A DNA stretch of 64,000 bases from a bacterium (GTDB lineage: Bacteria > Acidobacteriota > Thermoanaerobaculia > Multivoradales > J023), in NCBI GenBank assembly GCA_024226315.1, contig JAAELT010000114.1:1-64000 (forward strand), read 5' to 3'. The notes under the pieces are model-generated. The model was not told where the DNA came from. It saw only the letters and a program-made list of their open reading frames with translations, and made no database searches. Below are positions 44,392 to 50,888 of this stretch, piece after piece (the stretch's first letter is position 1; every line of letters starts with the position of its first letter). The position numbers and the translations under genes are program-made.

Positions 44392-45195
44392 CTACATCGG
44401 CTCCTCCTTTCTCTTGGATCGGTTCGTGGTTTTCCCGGCCTTGCCGGAACGCGGTTCCTTGCCAAGACGGGTCCTCCCGGCGCGGCCGGGATGGTCGATG
44501 AGCTGGAGCTTCTCGGCCAGGTCCGTGCGGCGGATGAGCAGCAGCCATCCGCCGAGGATGGAGACGACGTTGCGGACACCGCGGCAGAGCTCGGTTCGCG
44601 TGCGGTCCCTGGCTTCGAGCCGCGCCGCGCTCGCCCTCCGGATCTCGTCGAGACGGTCGCGGGCCCGGCTGAGAGCGGCGGCCAGCGGCTCGAGGGCGGC
44701 GACGATCGCGGCGGGATCGAAATAGCAGTCGGCGCGCGGAATCGCCAGGCGCCGCGGATCGCGGAGCAGCGTCAGGAAGGCGTCTGCCTGCGACAGCAGA
44801 AGCGCTGTTTGCGAGTCGTGGGCCGTCGGGCCCTCGATGCCGAGAAGCTTCGAGGTACGCTTCGGACCGAGCGCCGAGGTCAGGAGCCGGCGGATCTCGA
44901 CCAGCTTCCGGCGCAGCGCCGACGCCGTCTGACCTCGCCGGAACCGGGCCTCGCGCTCGTCGCGCCTGGCCTCGTCGAGCTCGTTCCGGCGCTCGCGCAG
45001 ACGCCGCCCGCCCTGCCGGATCATGCGCGCCGGCAGCCGCAGGACCAGCGTGAAATCGGGGAGCGTCTCCCCGTCCCGCAGCCAGGGGCGCAGCCGTTCG
45101 CCGAGTTGGCGGCCGGCCTCCCGGGCGTGGGCGTCGATCAGTGTGCCGAGGCGTGACGCCGCCTCGATGACGATGTTCGTTCCGATGGTTGACAT
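44392..45195 (-). CDS. Coiled-coil family protein, paralogue C (267 aa)
   Basis: Unknown function. It starts MSTIGTNIVIEAASRLG, followed by a strongly charged coiled coil (LRERRNELDEARRDEREARFRRGQTASALRRKLVEIRRLL), TSALGPKRTSKLLG, a DPRRLAIP ... CYFDPAAIVAAL segment, more helices and a very basic C-terminal tail (KAGKTTNRSKRKEE). It resembles paralogue B and the protein at 4196 in motif order. The ATG follows AAAAGGAGA. B and C appear to form an operon. Confidence 0.75.
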   Translation of the reverse strand: MSTIGTNIVIEAASRLGTLIDAHAREAGRQLGERLRPWLRDGETLPDFTLVLRLPARMIRQGGRRLRERRNELDEARRDEREARFRRGQTASALRRKLVEIRRLLTSALGPKRTSKLLGIEGPTAHDSQTALLLSQADAFLTLLRDPRRLAIPRADCYFDPAAIVAALEPLAAALSRARDRLDEIRRASAARLEARDRTRTELCRGVRNVVSILGGWLLLIRRTDLAEKLQLIDHPGRAGRTRLGKEPRSGKAGKTTNRSKRKEEPM

Positions 45196-46170
45196 GTCTA
45201 GGGTCTCCTTTTCTTTTTGCTGATGGAGGACCGCGGCAGGCCGCGGCCCTCCACGAGGTCGGCGTACGGGTGGCTCGCAATCGGTGCCAGCCAGCCGAAC
45301 GCGCAAGGGTGGAGGGTGACGGCGCGACGGGCCGGACCCCGGGAAGTCCGGACCCTGATGGGCCGGATCCCGGGCCGACAGAGATGCTCGCGCCAGCAGG
45401 TTTCTGGGGCGCCGCCGTCGTAGATTCCTGGTGGCGGCGCGAGCACCGCCTGGCCAGGTACTTTTTCGTGACCCTCTACTAATATAGACACCACAGGGCT
45501 CCAGAATGTTGCACTTTGCGGAAGAAATTCTCCATGGGCGGCGCGTCGGCCCCGTGTCGCGGGGCCGGAAACCGGACCGCGGCGGCGTCCTCCGGGCTCG
45601 ATTATGGTCGCGGTCGAGGAGCCGATTCTCCGCCCGGATCTTCCTCCTCGACCGCTGAGGCGCCGATGTCTTGCCGAAGCTCTCGGTGCTCATCCGGTGA
45701 GGCGTCGATTCCTCGGAGAACTCGCCGGCTCGCCGGGAAGATCGTCGAGGCCCGCGCGAGAATCGCGGGCTCGGCCGGGAAGGGCGCGCTCCGCTGCCCG
45801 AGCTGCCGCCGCTTTGCGCCCAGAAACGGGCCGATTCGTGGGTCGAGCCTGTAGTAGGGTCCCTGAATCGCGTCGATTCGCGTGTCGAGGCATCGGGCGG
45901 GCCCCAGAAACGGGCCGATCCGCGTATCGAGCCATCAGGCGGGTCCTTGAAACGCGTCGCGTCGCGCGCCGTGCCATCAGGCGGGTGTCTGCAACGCGTC
46001 GCATCGCGCGTCGAGAGATCAGGAAGGTGCCTGCGGCGGACCGATCCAATATTCTGGTCCCTCGGAGAGCCCTCGCCTTGGCTGTCCTGTTCGTGGACGC
46101 AGGAGGACTGCTGGTTGTGTCGGCCTGGCTAGCTGGCTAAGATGACCTTGATGACCAAGAGGAACTCCAG
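45196..46170. other. Gene-poor region containing degenerate 42-bp repeats
   Basis: No ORF here has a convincing start and protein pattern. A 178-codon plus-strand ORF (45604-46140) is very Arg-rich and is explained by the repeats at 45820-46029. AT-rich segments around 45476-45535 may hold the promoter of the minus-strand coiled-coil operon. Confidence 0.5.
45820..46029. repeat. Five degenerate 42-bp tandem units
   Basis: Five 42-base units start at 45820, 45862, 45904, 45946 and 45988. Shared cores include AAACGxGxCG and ATCAGGCGGGT. Read in the plus frame they give 14-residue units such as PETGRSAYRAIRRV, LETRRVARRAIRRV and SATRRIARREIRKV. Units diverge, so this is an old expansion. A second 42-bp array with unrelated sequence is at 53287. 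Confidence 0.65.
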
Positions 46171-46476
46171 ATGACTTCTCTCAACGTGGCGGAAGCGAAG
46201 AAGAGGTTCTCCGACCTCCTGGGCAGAGTCGCCTACGGGGGCGAGACCATCCTCATCACCCGTCGGGGCAAGCCGATGGCCAAGTTGGTGCCTCTGGTCG
46301 ATCAAGAAGCGGAAGGTGCGTCTGTCGCCGGCCGGGGGCGCCGGAAGGGCCTGGGCCGGGTTCCCGGTCTGCTCAGGCGCTACGCTCCGGCGAAGCCGGT
46401 TTCGGTCGAGGACATGCGGCGGGCGATCGCTGAAGAAGCCGCGGCCAGGCACCTGCGGTCGACCGGCGACGGATGA
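46171..46476 (+). CDS. Type II antitoxin, Phd/YefM family, 101 aa
   Basis: The N-terminal domain is the Phd/YefM DNA-binding fold (MTSLNVAEAKKRFSDLLGRVAYGGETILITRRGKPMAKLVPL), which represses its own operon. The basic C-terminal tail likely wraps the toxin. The PIN toxin gene overlaps the stop by 4 bases (ATGA). Autoregulation is expected but no operator is identified. Confidence 0.92.
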   Translation: MTSLNVAEAKKRFSDLLGRVAYGGETILITRRGKPMAKLVPLVDQEAEGASVAGRGRRKGLGRVPGLLRRYAPAKPVSVEDMRRAIAEEAAARHLRSTGDG

Positions 46477-46868
46477 TCTCGCTCGACACCAACATCCTGG
46501 TGCGGTTGCTGGTCGAGGACGACGAAGATCAGGCCGCGACAGCCCGCGATCTGCTGCGTCGCTCGATCGAGGCCGGCGAGCCATGTCTGGTAACCGTCGT
46601 CGCCATTTGCGAGTTGCAGTGGGTCCTCAAACGCTTGTACAAGGTGTCCCGCGAAGATCGCGCGAGCGCGATCGAGGATCTCCTGCTCGACGATCGATAT
46701 CTGATCGAGGAGTCCGTCACCGTGGGCGCGGCGGTCGTCCGCTTCCGCAACGGGAAGGCAGACCTGGCGGACTATCTGATCGGGCTGAAGAGTCGCTCGT
46801 TGGGTGCTGAAGAGACCGCGACGTTCGATCGGGCGCTGAGGGGCGAGGACGGGTTCCGGGTTCTATGA
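46473..46868 (+). CDS. Type II toxin, PIN-domain VapC-like RNase, 131 aa
   Basis: This is a PIN-domain ribonuclease toxin. Acidic residues of the active site are visible: D5 (SLDTNILVRLL), E in CELQWVLKRLY, and D in KADLADYLIGLKS. It is translationally coupled to the Phd-type antitoxin upstream. Likely targets are tRNA or rRNA, as for other VapC enzymes; the specific target cannot be read from sequence. Confidence 0.92.
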   Translation: MISLDTNILVRLLVEDDEDQAATARDLLRRSIEAGEPCLVTVVAICELQWVLKRLYKVSREDRASAIEDLLLDDRYLIEESVTVGAAVVRFRNGKADLADYLIGLKSRSLGAEETATFDRALRGEDGFRVL

Positions 46869-46956
46869 GGTTCGATCCCTCCACCTTGCCATGGGCGGTC
46901 TGATGGATTGATGGGGTGTAGCGGGTCGAGTGAGAGGAAAGGTTGGACGGGTTCAT

Positions 46957-47083
46957 GGAGAACGACCAAGCTCAGCCGCCGGAACGCCGACGAAGATGAC
47001 CACCTGACGCACGAAGTTGCCCTCATGATATCGGTTGAGCTAAGGAAGCGGCGTTTCGGTCGGTCTGAAGCGATTTGTTGGGC
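46957..47083 (-). other. attC-like recombination site (site 0), 127 bp
   Basis: On the minus strand it begins with the R'' core GCCCAAC, then AAATC, then an L'' arm (GCTTCAGACCG ...). It ends with a complementary L' arm (CGGCTGAGC), a 6-base spacer and a weak R' core, GTTCTCC. The arms pair over roughly 20 bases, with extra unpaired T and A bases as in true attC sites. It overlaps the end of the 162-aa gene. Confidence 0.6.
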
Positions 47084-47528
47084 GCGGTTCGCCGAATGCC
47101 TTGCGTTGGGTGACGTGGAGAACAAGCGCGCGAAAGGTTCGCACTGGCAGTGTCTCGGGGTCCCAGCCGGACTCGCTTTCGGCGAATGGGCCGAAGGCAA
47201 TTTCGCGGGCACGTACGATGACAACTTCCTCGATAGCTTCCTCGACGAAAGACGACCGAGAGTCGGGTTGAGCTGTCGAGGCAAGTGCCGAGGGACTGAA
47301 TCCGGGCAGGAAATCTCCAAGCGTGTCATCCGGCCGGAGGCGCGAGAGATCGAGGTTGAACTGCCCCTCGTAGTGGAGGCGCAGTTTGTAGGCAACTCGG
47401 CTCTGCGACTCGCTTTCCCCGAAGAACCTACGCACGAATTCCCTGGCCGTGAATCGTTCTCGATCTCGCGGGAAAGAAGCCTCCTGCCTGAGTGCCATCC
47501 GGAGCCGATAGATAGGGTTGACAGTCAT
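47040..47528 (-). CDS. Hypothetical cassette protein, 162 aa
   Basis: No firm family. The stretch FTAREFVRRFFGESESQSRVAYKLRLHYEGQFNLDLSRLRPDDTLGDFLPG resembles a widespread small protein with an acyl-carrier-like helical bundle, but no serine attachment site is evident. The C-terminal end (PTNRFRPTETPLP) is encoded by the attC-like site, a frequent feature of integron cassettes. The gene starts 28 bases after the R' core of site 1. It is the last gene in the array. Confidence 0.65.
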   Translation of the reverse strand: MTVNPIYRLRMALRQEASFPRDRERFTAREFVRRFFGESESQSRVAYKLRLHYEGQFNLDLSRLRPDDTLGDFLPGFSPSALASTAQPDSRSSFVEEAIEEVVIVRAREIAFGPFAESESGWDPETLPVRTFRALVLHVTQRKAFGEPRPTNRFRPTETPLP

Positions 47529-47555
47529 TTCACTCTACTCAGCGAGTCGAGAGGC

Positions 47556-47616
47556 GCCCAACGGCATAAAACTGAGCGGCGTACGTTAGTGCGGCCGCTC
47601 GAGTGAAGTGTTATGC
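47556..47616 (-). other. attC-like recombination site (site 1), 61 bp
   Basis: On the minus strand: R'' core GCATAAC, 5-base spacer ACTTC, L'' arm ACTCGAGCGGC, a ~13-nt loop, L' arm GCCGCTCAGT, spacer, and R' core GTTGGGC, which matches the GTTRRRY consensus. L'' and L' pair perfectly except for one bulged C. The stop codon of the 225-aa gene lies inside the site. This is the best attC candidate. Confidence 0.7.
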
Positions 47617-48263
47617 GCATCAACATCAACCCCTTTCTGAGGTGCGACATCAGCCTTCGAGAACTCCTCGACTCTCGTGACTCTCTGACCATCAGAGCTT
47701 ACCACCTGCTCAAATCGTCGCGTAAGGTCTCGATGCTCAAACCAGCCGAAGACGCCAGTGAAGCCGAGCAGAGCCACAGCCAGCAACCCGGCTGAATACT
47801 TGATTGCAGGCGTGGTATTCAAGGCGTCAATTCCGTTTCGGACGAGGAGTAGATAGACGACCACAAGAACCGCCAATCGCGCGCCTCGGTGTAACCTCGC
47901 CCATCTCTTGCGGCGGGGCCAACCGGATCGGATATAGCTCTCTCTATCTATAAGATCGAAGAGACTCCAGCCCTCATTCTGGGCCTCAGCCCACCGCCTA
48001 AGCTTGAGCTCAGAGATTCGCAGGCTAGCAAGCGAGGAGGACCGCTTGCGACTTAGGGCACCAACCCACAAACCGCCTACCAGGTATACTAGTGCCGCCA
48101 GAAGGTACGCCTGTTTAGGTAGATCGCCGCGAAGTAGAAAAGTGACGAGTGCTAAGACGAGGGAGCCAACAATCTTTATAACCGTCTCCTGCGCAGCTAC
48201 GCGAGCTCGATGTATCCCCAAAGCTGTTTCGTATTCCTTCATCAATAAGTCTACGAGATGCAT
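47586..48263 (-). CDS. Membrane protein of unknown function (integron-like cassette), 225 aa
   Basis: Four likely transmembrane helices: two near residues 30-75 (VIKIVGSLVLALVTFLLRG, AYLLAALVYLVGGLWVGAL) and two after ~125 (LAVLVVVYLLLVRN, YSAGLLAVALLGFTGVFGW). Unfamiliar family. Its C-terminal residues HNTSLERPH are encoded inside the attC-like site, as seen in cassette genes. It follows the 217-aa gene by 30 bases, with no attC between them, so the two probably form one cassette. Confidence 0.7.
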   Translation of the reverse strand: MHLVDLLMKEYETALGIHRARVAAQETVIKIVGSLVLALVTFLLRGDLPKQAYLLAALVYLVGGLWVGALSRKRSSSLASLRISELKLRRWAEAQNEGWSLFDLIDRESYIRSGWPRRKRWARLHRGARLAVLVVVYLLLVRNGIDALNTTPAIKYSAGLLAVALLGFTGVFGWFEHRDLTRRFEQVVSSDGQRVTRVEEFSKADVAPQKGVDVDAHNTSLERPH

Positions 48264-48293
48264 GGCTGACCTCTTCCTGCACGCCGCTTCAAA

Positions 48294-48947
48294 TCACCGG
48301 GCCCCTGGATTCTCAAAGAACTCAGCCTCGCTCATTCCGAGAATCGGTCCGGCGCGATTCGGGCGCCACTTTCTGGAGACGGCGCTGTTGAAGCGATCTC
48401 TAACTTCGGCCTCTGTCTTGTTTCTCAGCCTCCCGACATAGTTCTCAAAGTGCCCTTCAACATACCTCAGAAACTCGCTCGGCCGTATAACTAGCGATTC
48501 AATCGAAGCGGTTGTGTCCAACTTGCCATTGACCTTGGGGAACGTCAAGAGCAATACTGCCGGATATGCTTCCGAGAACAGAATCTTCTCTCGGAAGAGA
48601 GCGTCGTGGAAGAAGCCACACCTGGCCTGGCTATAGAGAAAGTCCGCAGTCTTCTCAAGCACTGGCAGTTTGATGCCAGCGCCCGAAAAGACTTCGCTGA
48701 AGCCCGTGCGGAAGAATTTTTTCGATTGGCCCTTGCTGTCTTTTCCCGCTTTGAAGATAGCGTAGCCCTCGAAGTACGTCAAGAGGAGTGAGATCGACGC
48801 TACAAATCCATGCGGTAGACTCTGTAGCGCCTTCGCGGGTTCAATGAGCCAGTATCGCATCCGATCTTCGAAGACGTCTATCAGATCCTCGGTCGAGGCA
48901 TTCTCGAACTTACCGTCCGCGTAGTTGGGACTAATCCGGGTACTCAT
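48294..48947 (-). CDS. Hypothetical cassette protein with a possible HEPN-like RxxxxH motif, 217 aa
   Basis: No firm family. It is helical, with a central QARCGFFHDALFREK segment (R109 to H114) that fits the Rx4H motif of HEPN RNases, but the surrounding fold is not confirmed. The ATG at 48947 is chosen because it lies 16 bases after the R' core of attC-like site 2, as in integron cassettes; the frame upstream runs through the site. Base composition is visibly less GC-rich than the chromosome around it. Confidence 0.65.
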   Translation of the reverse strand: MSTRISPNYADGKFENASTEDLIDVFEDRMRYWLIEPAKALQSLPHGFVASISLLLTYFEGYAIFKAGKDSKGQSKKFFRTGFSEVFSGAGIKLPVLEKTADFLYSQARCGFFHDALFREKILFSEAYPAVLLLTFPKVNGKLDTTASIESLVIRPSEFLRYVEGHFENYVGRLRNKTEAEVRDRFNSAVSRKWRPNRAGPILGMSEAEFFENPGAR

Positions 48948-48962
48948 TTGTAGCTTCCGTAA

Positions 48963-49020
48963 GCATAACGGCTTCGCATGAGCGCCGCGCACGCGCGCGC
49001 GCGCGCTCCATGCGTTGGTT
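48963..49020 (-). other. attC-like recombination site (site 2), 58 bp
   Basis: On the minus strand: a weak R'' (AACCAAC), then GCATGGAGCGC, a GC-alternating loop, GCGCTCATGC, and R' GTTATGC. The arms pair with one bulged G. The L' to R' layout (GCGCTCA then GCC then GTT) matches site 1. It lies 43 bases after the DUF4145 gene stop. Confidence 0.5.
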
Positions 49021-49063
49021 CGCCGTACCCCACCACTGGTGATTCGTAATCGTCGAAGCGGCA

Positions 49064-50065
49064 CTATTCCGGCTCTTCAACCTCTTTCCTCTCAGCCACA
49101 GATTTGGGTCTCTGCCTTCGCTCCTTCTGACGGCTTCGAAACTCGTCGAAGCGGGCGTTGAGCTCAAAGGCATAAGTAACCAATGCCTCGACGAACCCCA
49201 GCGCGTCCGCGGCATCTACTTTCTCGATCGTAACCGTCAAGTCATGAGCAGCATCATTGCCAAGAAGCCTGAGCTCATCAGCCCATTCGATTAGCCGCTG
49301 GTCAATTAGTTGTCTCTCCCGAAGTTCCCTGAGCCTTGAGTTTAGGTTTCCGCGTTGAGCTCCTAGTTCGTGGCAGACAGCCTCAACGCTCTTCCGGCAC
49401 ATGATGGCACACGGCTCGTAGAGCGACGCTTCGAAGGAACGCGAGGCGTTCAGAAATGCTCTAGCGACCGTCTCCGGAACTCCATTTAGATTTACTGTTT
49501 TACTCTGCGGATATAACACGTCGTAGTGTTCATTCGATACAAACTCGCCGCCAACCAGGTTGTAGCCGTGCTCTATCAGGTGCACACCTTCGCATCGCGG
49601 GCACTCAGCTATATAGAAGCTCTCACAGGAATAGTCAGCATCCGCCGGGTCGAGGTTGTAGCTTGTCATTCGCGACTTGCTATGCGTGGCGACGATTCGG
49701 GCCTCGACTTGCACGCTGCAAGTCCCACAGAACGCACCTACCGTCTCTGGCGGTTTCCGCTTAGTCTCCTGAGCCGGAAATAGGGTCCGCCTTACATGAA
49801 GCCCGGACGGTTCAGTTCTCGCTGTCTGCCGGAGGAAAGGTGCTTCGCACTTTGGGCAAGAGGCCAGTTCATACGATACATTGCCTCGTATTCCCTCCTC
49901 GCCTTCTGGCACGTTTGCCAATAAATCTTTAGGAACCGGAGCACTTGTGGTGGACCTGACCACTGCAGCAACTGCCGTGCCGCAATGCGGACAGTCTGCG
50001 CCGATGGTACTCTCGTCACTTGCGGTCATGTCCGATGTCCCATGGAAACCAGCGTTCTGCTGCAA
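49064..50065 (-). CDS. DUF4145 protein with four CxxC zinc motifs, 333 aa
   Basis: The N-terminal half has four CxxC pairs (C25/C28, C70/C73, C113/C116, C155/C158), as expected for zinc ribbons. The C-terminal half is a DUF4145 helical domain (FLNASRSFEASLYEPCAIMCRKSVEAVCHELGAQRG ... LRLLGNDAAHDLTVTIEKVDAADALGFVEAL). DUF4145 proteins often occur with restriction or other defence genes; their function is not established. The TTG at 50065 follows CGGAGGG; an ATG at 50029 is possible. It is the first gene of the cassette-like array. Confidence 0.8.
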   Translation of the reverse strand: MQQNAGFHGTSDMTASDESTIGADCPHCGTAVAAVVRSTTSAPVPKDLLANVPEGEEGIRGNVSYELASCPKCEAPFLRQTARTEPSGLHVRRTLFPAQETKRKPPETVGAFCGTCSVQVEARIVATHSKSRMTSYNLDPADADYSCESFYIAECPRCEGVHLIEHGYNLVGGEFVSNEHYDVLYPQSKTVNLNGVPETVARAFLNASRSFEASLYEPCAIMCRKSVEAVCHELGAQRGNLNSRLRELRERQLIDQRLIEWADELRLLGNDAAHDLTVTIEKVDAADALGFVEALVTYAFELNARFDEFRSRQKERRQRPKSVAERKEVEEPE

Positions 50066-50083
50066 TCTATTTGTCCCTCCGAC

Positions 50084-50105
50084 GGCGAACAGTTATGTGA
50101 GCGGC
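50084..50105 (-). other. Possible half attC site (site 3) at the edge of the array
   Basis: On the minus strand, GCCGCTCA then CATAACT then GTTCGCC resembles the L'-R' half of site 1. No matching R''-L'' half is present; the sequence beyond is replaced by the 20-bp direct repeats at 50110. The evidence is weak. Confidence 0.25.
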
Positions 50106-50109
50106 ACGC

Positions 50110-50175
50110 GGTTTCTAAGTATGGACACCTCCGAGGTTTCCATATCTGGACACCTGGTTTCCACATCTAGACACA
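50110..50175. repeat. Three 20-bp direct repeats
   Basis: Near-identical units lie at 50110-50129, 50135-50154 and 50156-50175 (plus-strand consensus GGTTTCCATATCTGGACACC). The last overlaps the end of the 126-aa gene. Closely spaced repeats like these are found at the ends of some transposons (multiple terminal repeats), but no transposase is present here. Confidence 0.6.
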
Positions 50176-50547
50176 TCCGCCCACGATCCGGTGCAGCAGA
50201 TCCAGACGCTCGGCGACGTCGCGCTTCAAGAACCAGACCCGCCTGACCGGGTCCCACCTGCCTCCGGCCGATTTGACCCGCCGCTGTAGATCCCGCTCCC
50301 GGAGGCCGATCCGCAGAGCCACGCTCCGGGCCGCGGCGACGGCGGAGCGGCGGCCGGCCGTTTCCGAGGCAGCGCACTCCGCCTCGCGGTCTCGTGAGCG
50401 CCGGTGGACCACCAACTCCACCGTCTTCAAGTGCTCGCGAGTGGCTTCGTCGTAGCGATAACGGACAAATACCAGGCTCGCCCCATGCCGGGCCACCAGG
50501 TTCCTGGTCCCCTTCTGGCCCGGTTTCAGCGTTCTCAGCGTGCGCAC
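50167..50547 (-). CDS. Hypothetical protein, 126 aa
   Basis: The family looks widespread but uncharacterised. The N-terminus KPGQKGTRNLVARHGASLVFVRYRYDEATREHLKTVELVV is followed by a charged linker and a C-terminal WDPVRRVWFLKRDVAERLDLLHRIVGG. In the genomes where I recall similar proteins, it occurs in several copies and near mobile elements; this is recollection and not verified. The GTG at 50547 is taken as the start because the family pattern begins there. Three direct repeats follow its stop. Confidence 0.65.
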   Translation of the reverse strand: MRTLRTLKPGQKGTRNLVARHGASLVFVRYRYDEATREHLKTVELVVHRRSRDREAECAASETAGRRSAVAAARSVALRIGLRERDLQRRVKSAGGRWDPVRRVWFLKRDVAERLDLLHRIVGGCV

Positions 50548-50888
50548 ACAACTCGTCCGAATACTAGCAGGCCGAGACAGATCCGTCGGACGGATGGCTG
50601 CCGCCGTCAACTTACGCCCTGTTTGCGGCAGCGTCAAGCCCGGGCTCGCCTGGTGCCGGCCCGATCGAGGAGGCCGGTACTCCGATCCCGATGGGCAGCG
50701 AGCTCGACGCGCCGATGCCGGCCAATGCCGAGCGGCACGCCGTCGACGTCCGCCAGGGCGCGCCGGAGGGCGATCAGGTCCGAGACCAGGAGCGCTTTCG
50801 CGGTTTCCAGTGCCTTTGGCGGTTCTTAGAGAAGATAAGCGAAGACGGTTGACAAGCAAGACTCTTTGCCAAGTACAATCGCGCCACC
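50548..50888. other. Intergenic region upstream of the second AraC-HTH/TPR gene
   Basis: No gene can be supported. A 53-codon plus-strand ORF at 50691-50852 (ending FLEKISEDG) lacks a well-spaced ribosome binding site and is unproven. The promoter at 50849-50879 lies at its end. Confidence 0.4.
50849..50879 (+). promoter_or_regulatory. Candidate promoter of the second AraC-HTH/TPR gene
   Basis: TTGACA (50849-50854) is followed 19 bases later by TACAAT (50874-50879). The AAGTACAAT block is shared with the first copy (802-810). The GTG start is 9 bases after the -10, so the mRNA would be leaderless or nearly so. Confidence 0.5.

Noticed and set aside
45604..46140. 178-codon plus-strand ORF
   Set aside because: Very Arg-rich and largely made of the degenerate 42-bp repeats; no plausible ribosome binding site.
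46957..47083. Rho-independent terminator for the 162-aa gene
   Set aside because: Arms are too far apart and have bulges and core motifs that fit an attC site better.
50691..50852. 53-codon plus-strand ORF upstream of the second regulator
   Set aside because: The nearest AGGAGG is too far from the ATG and the sequence has no known pattern. Not strong enough to list as a gene.
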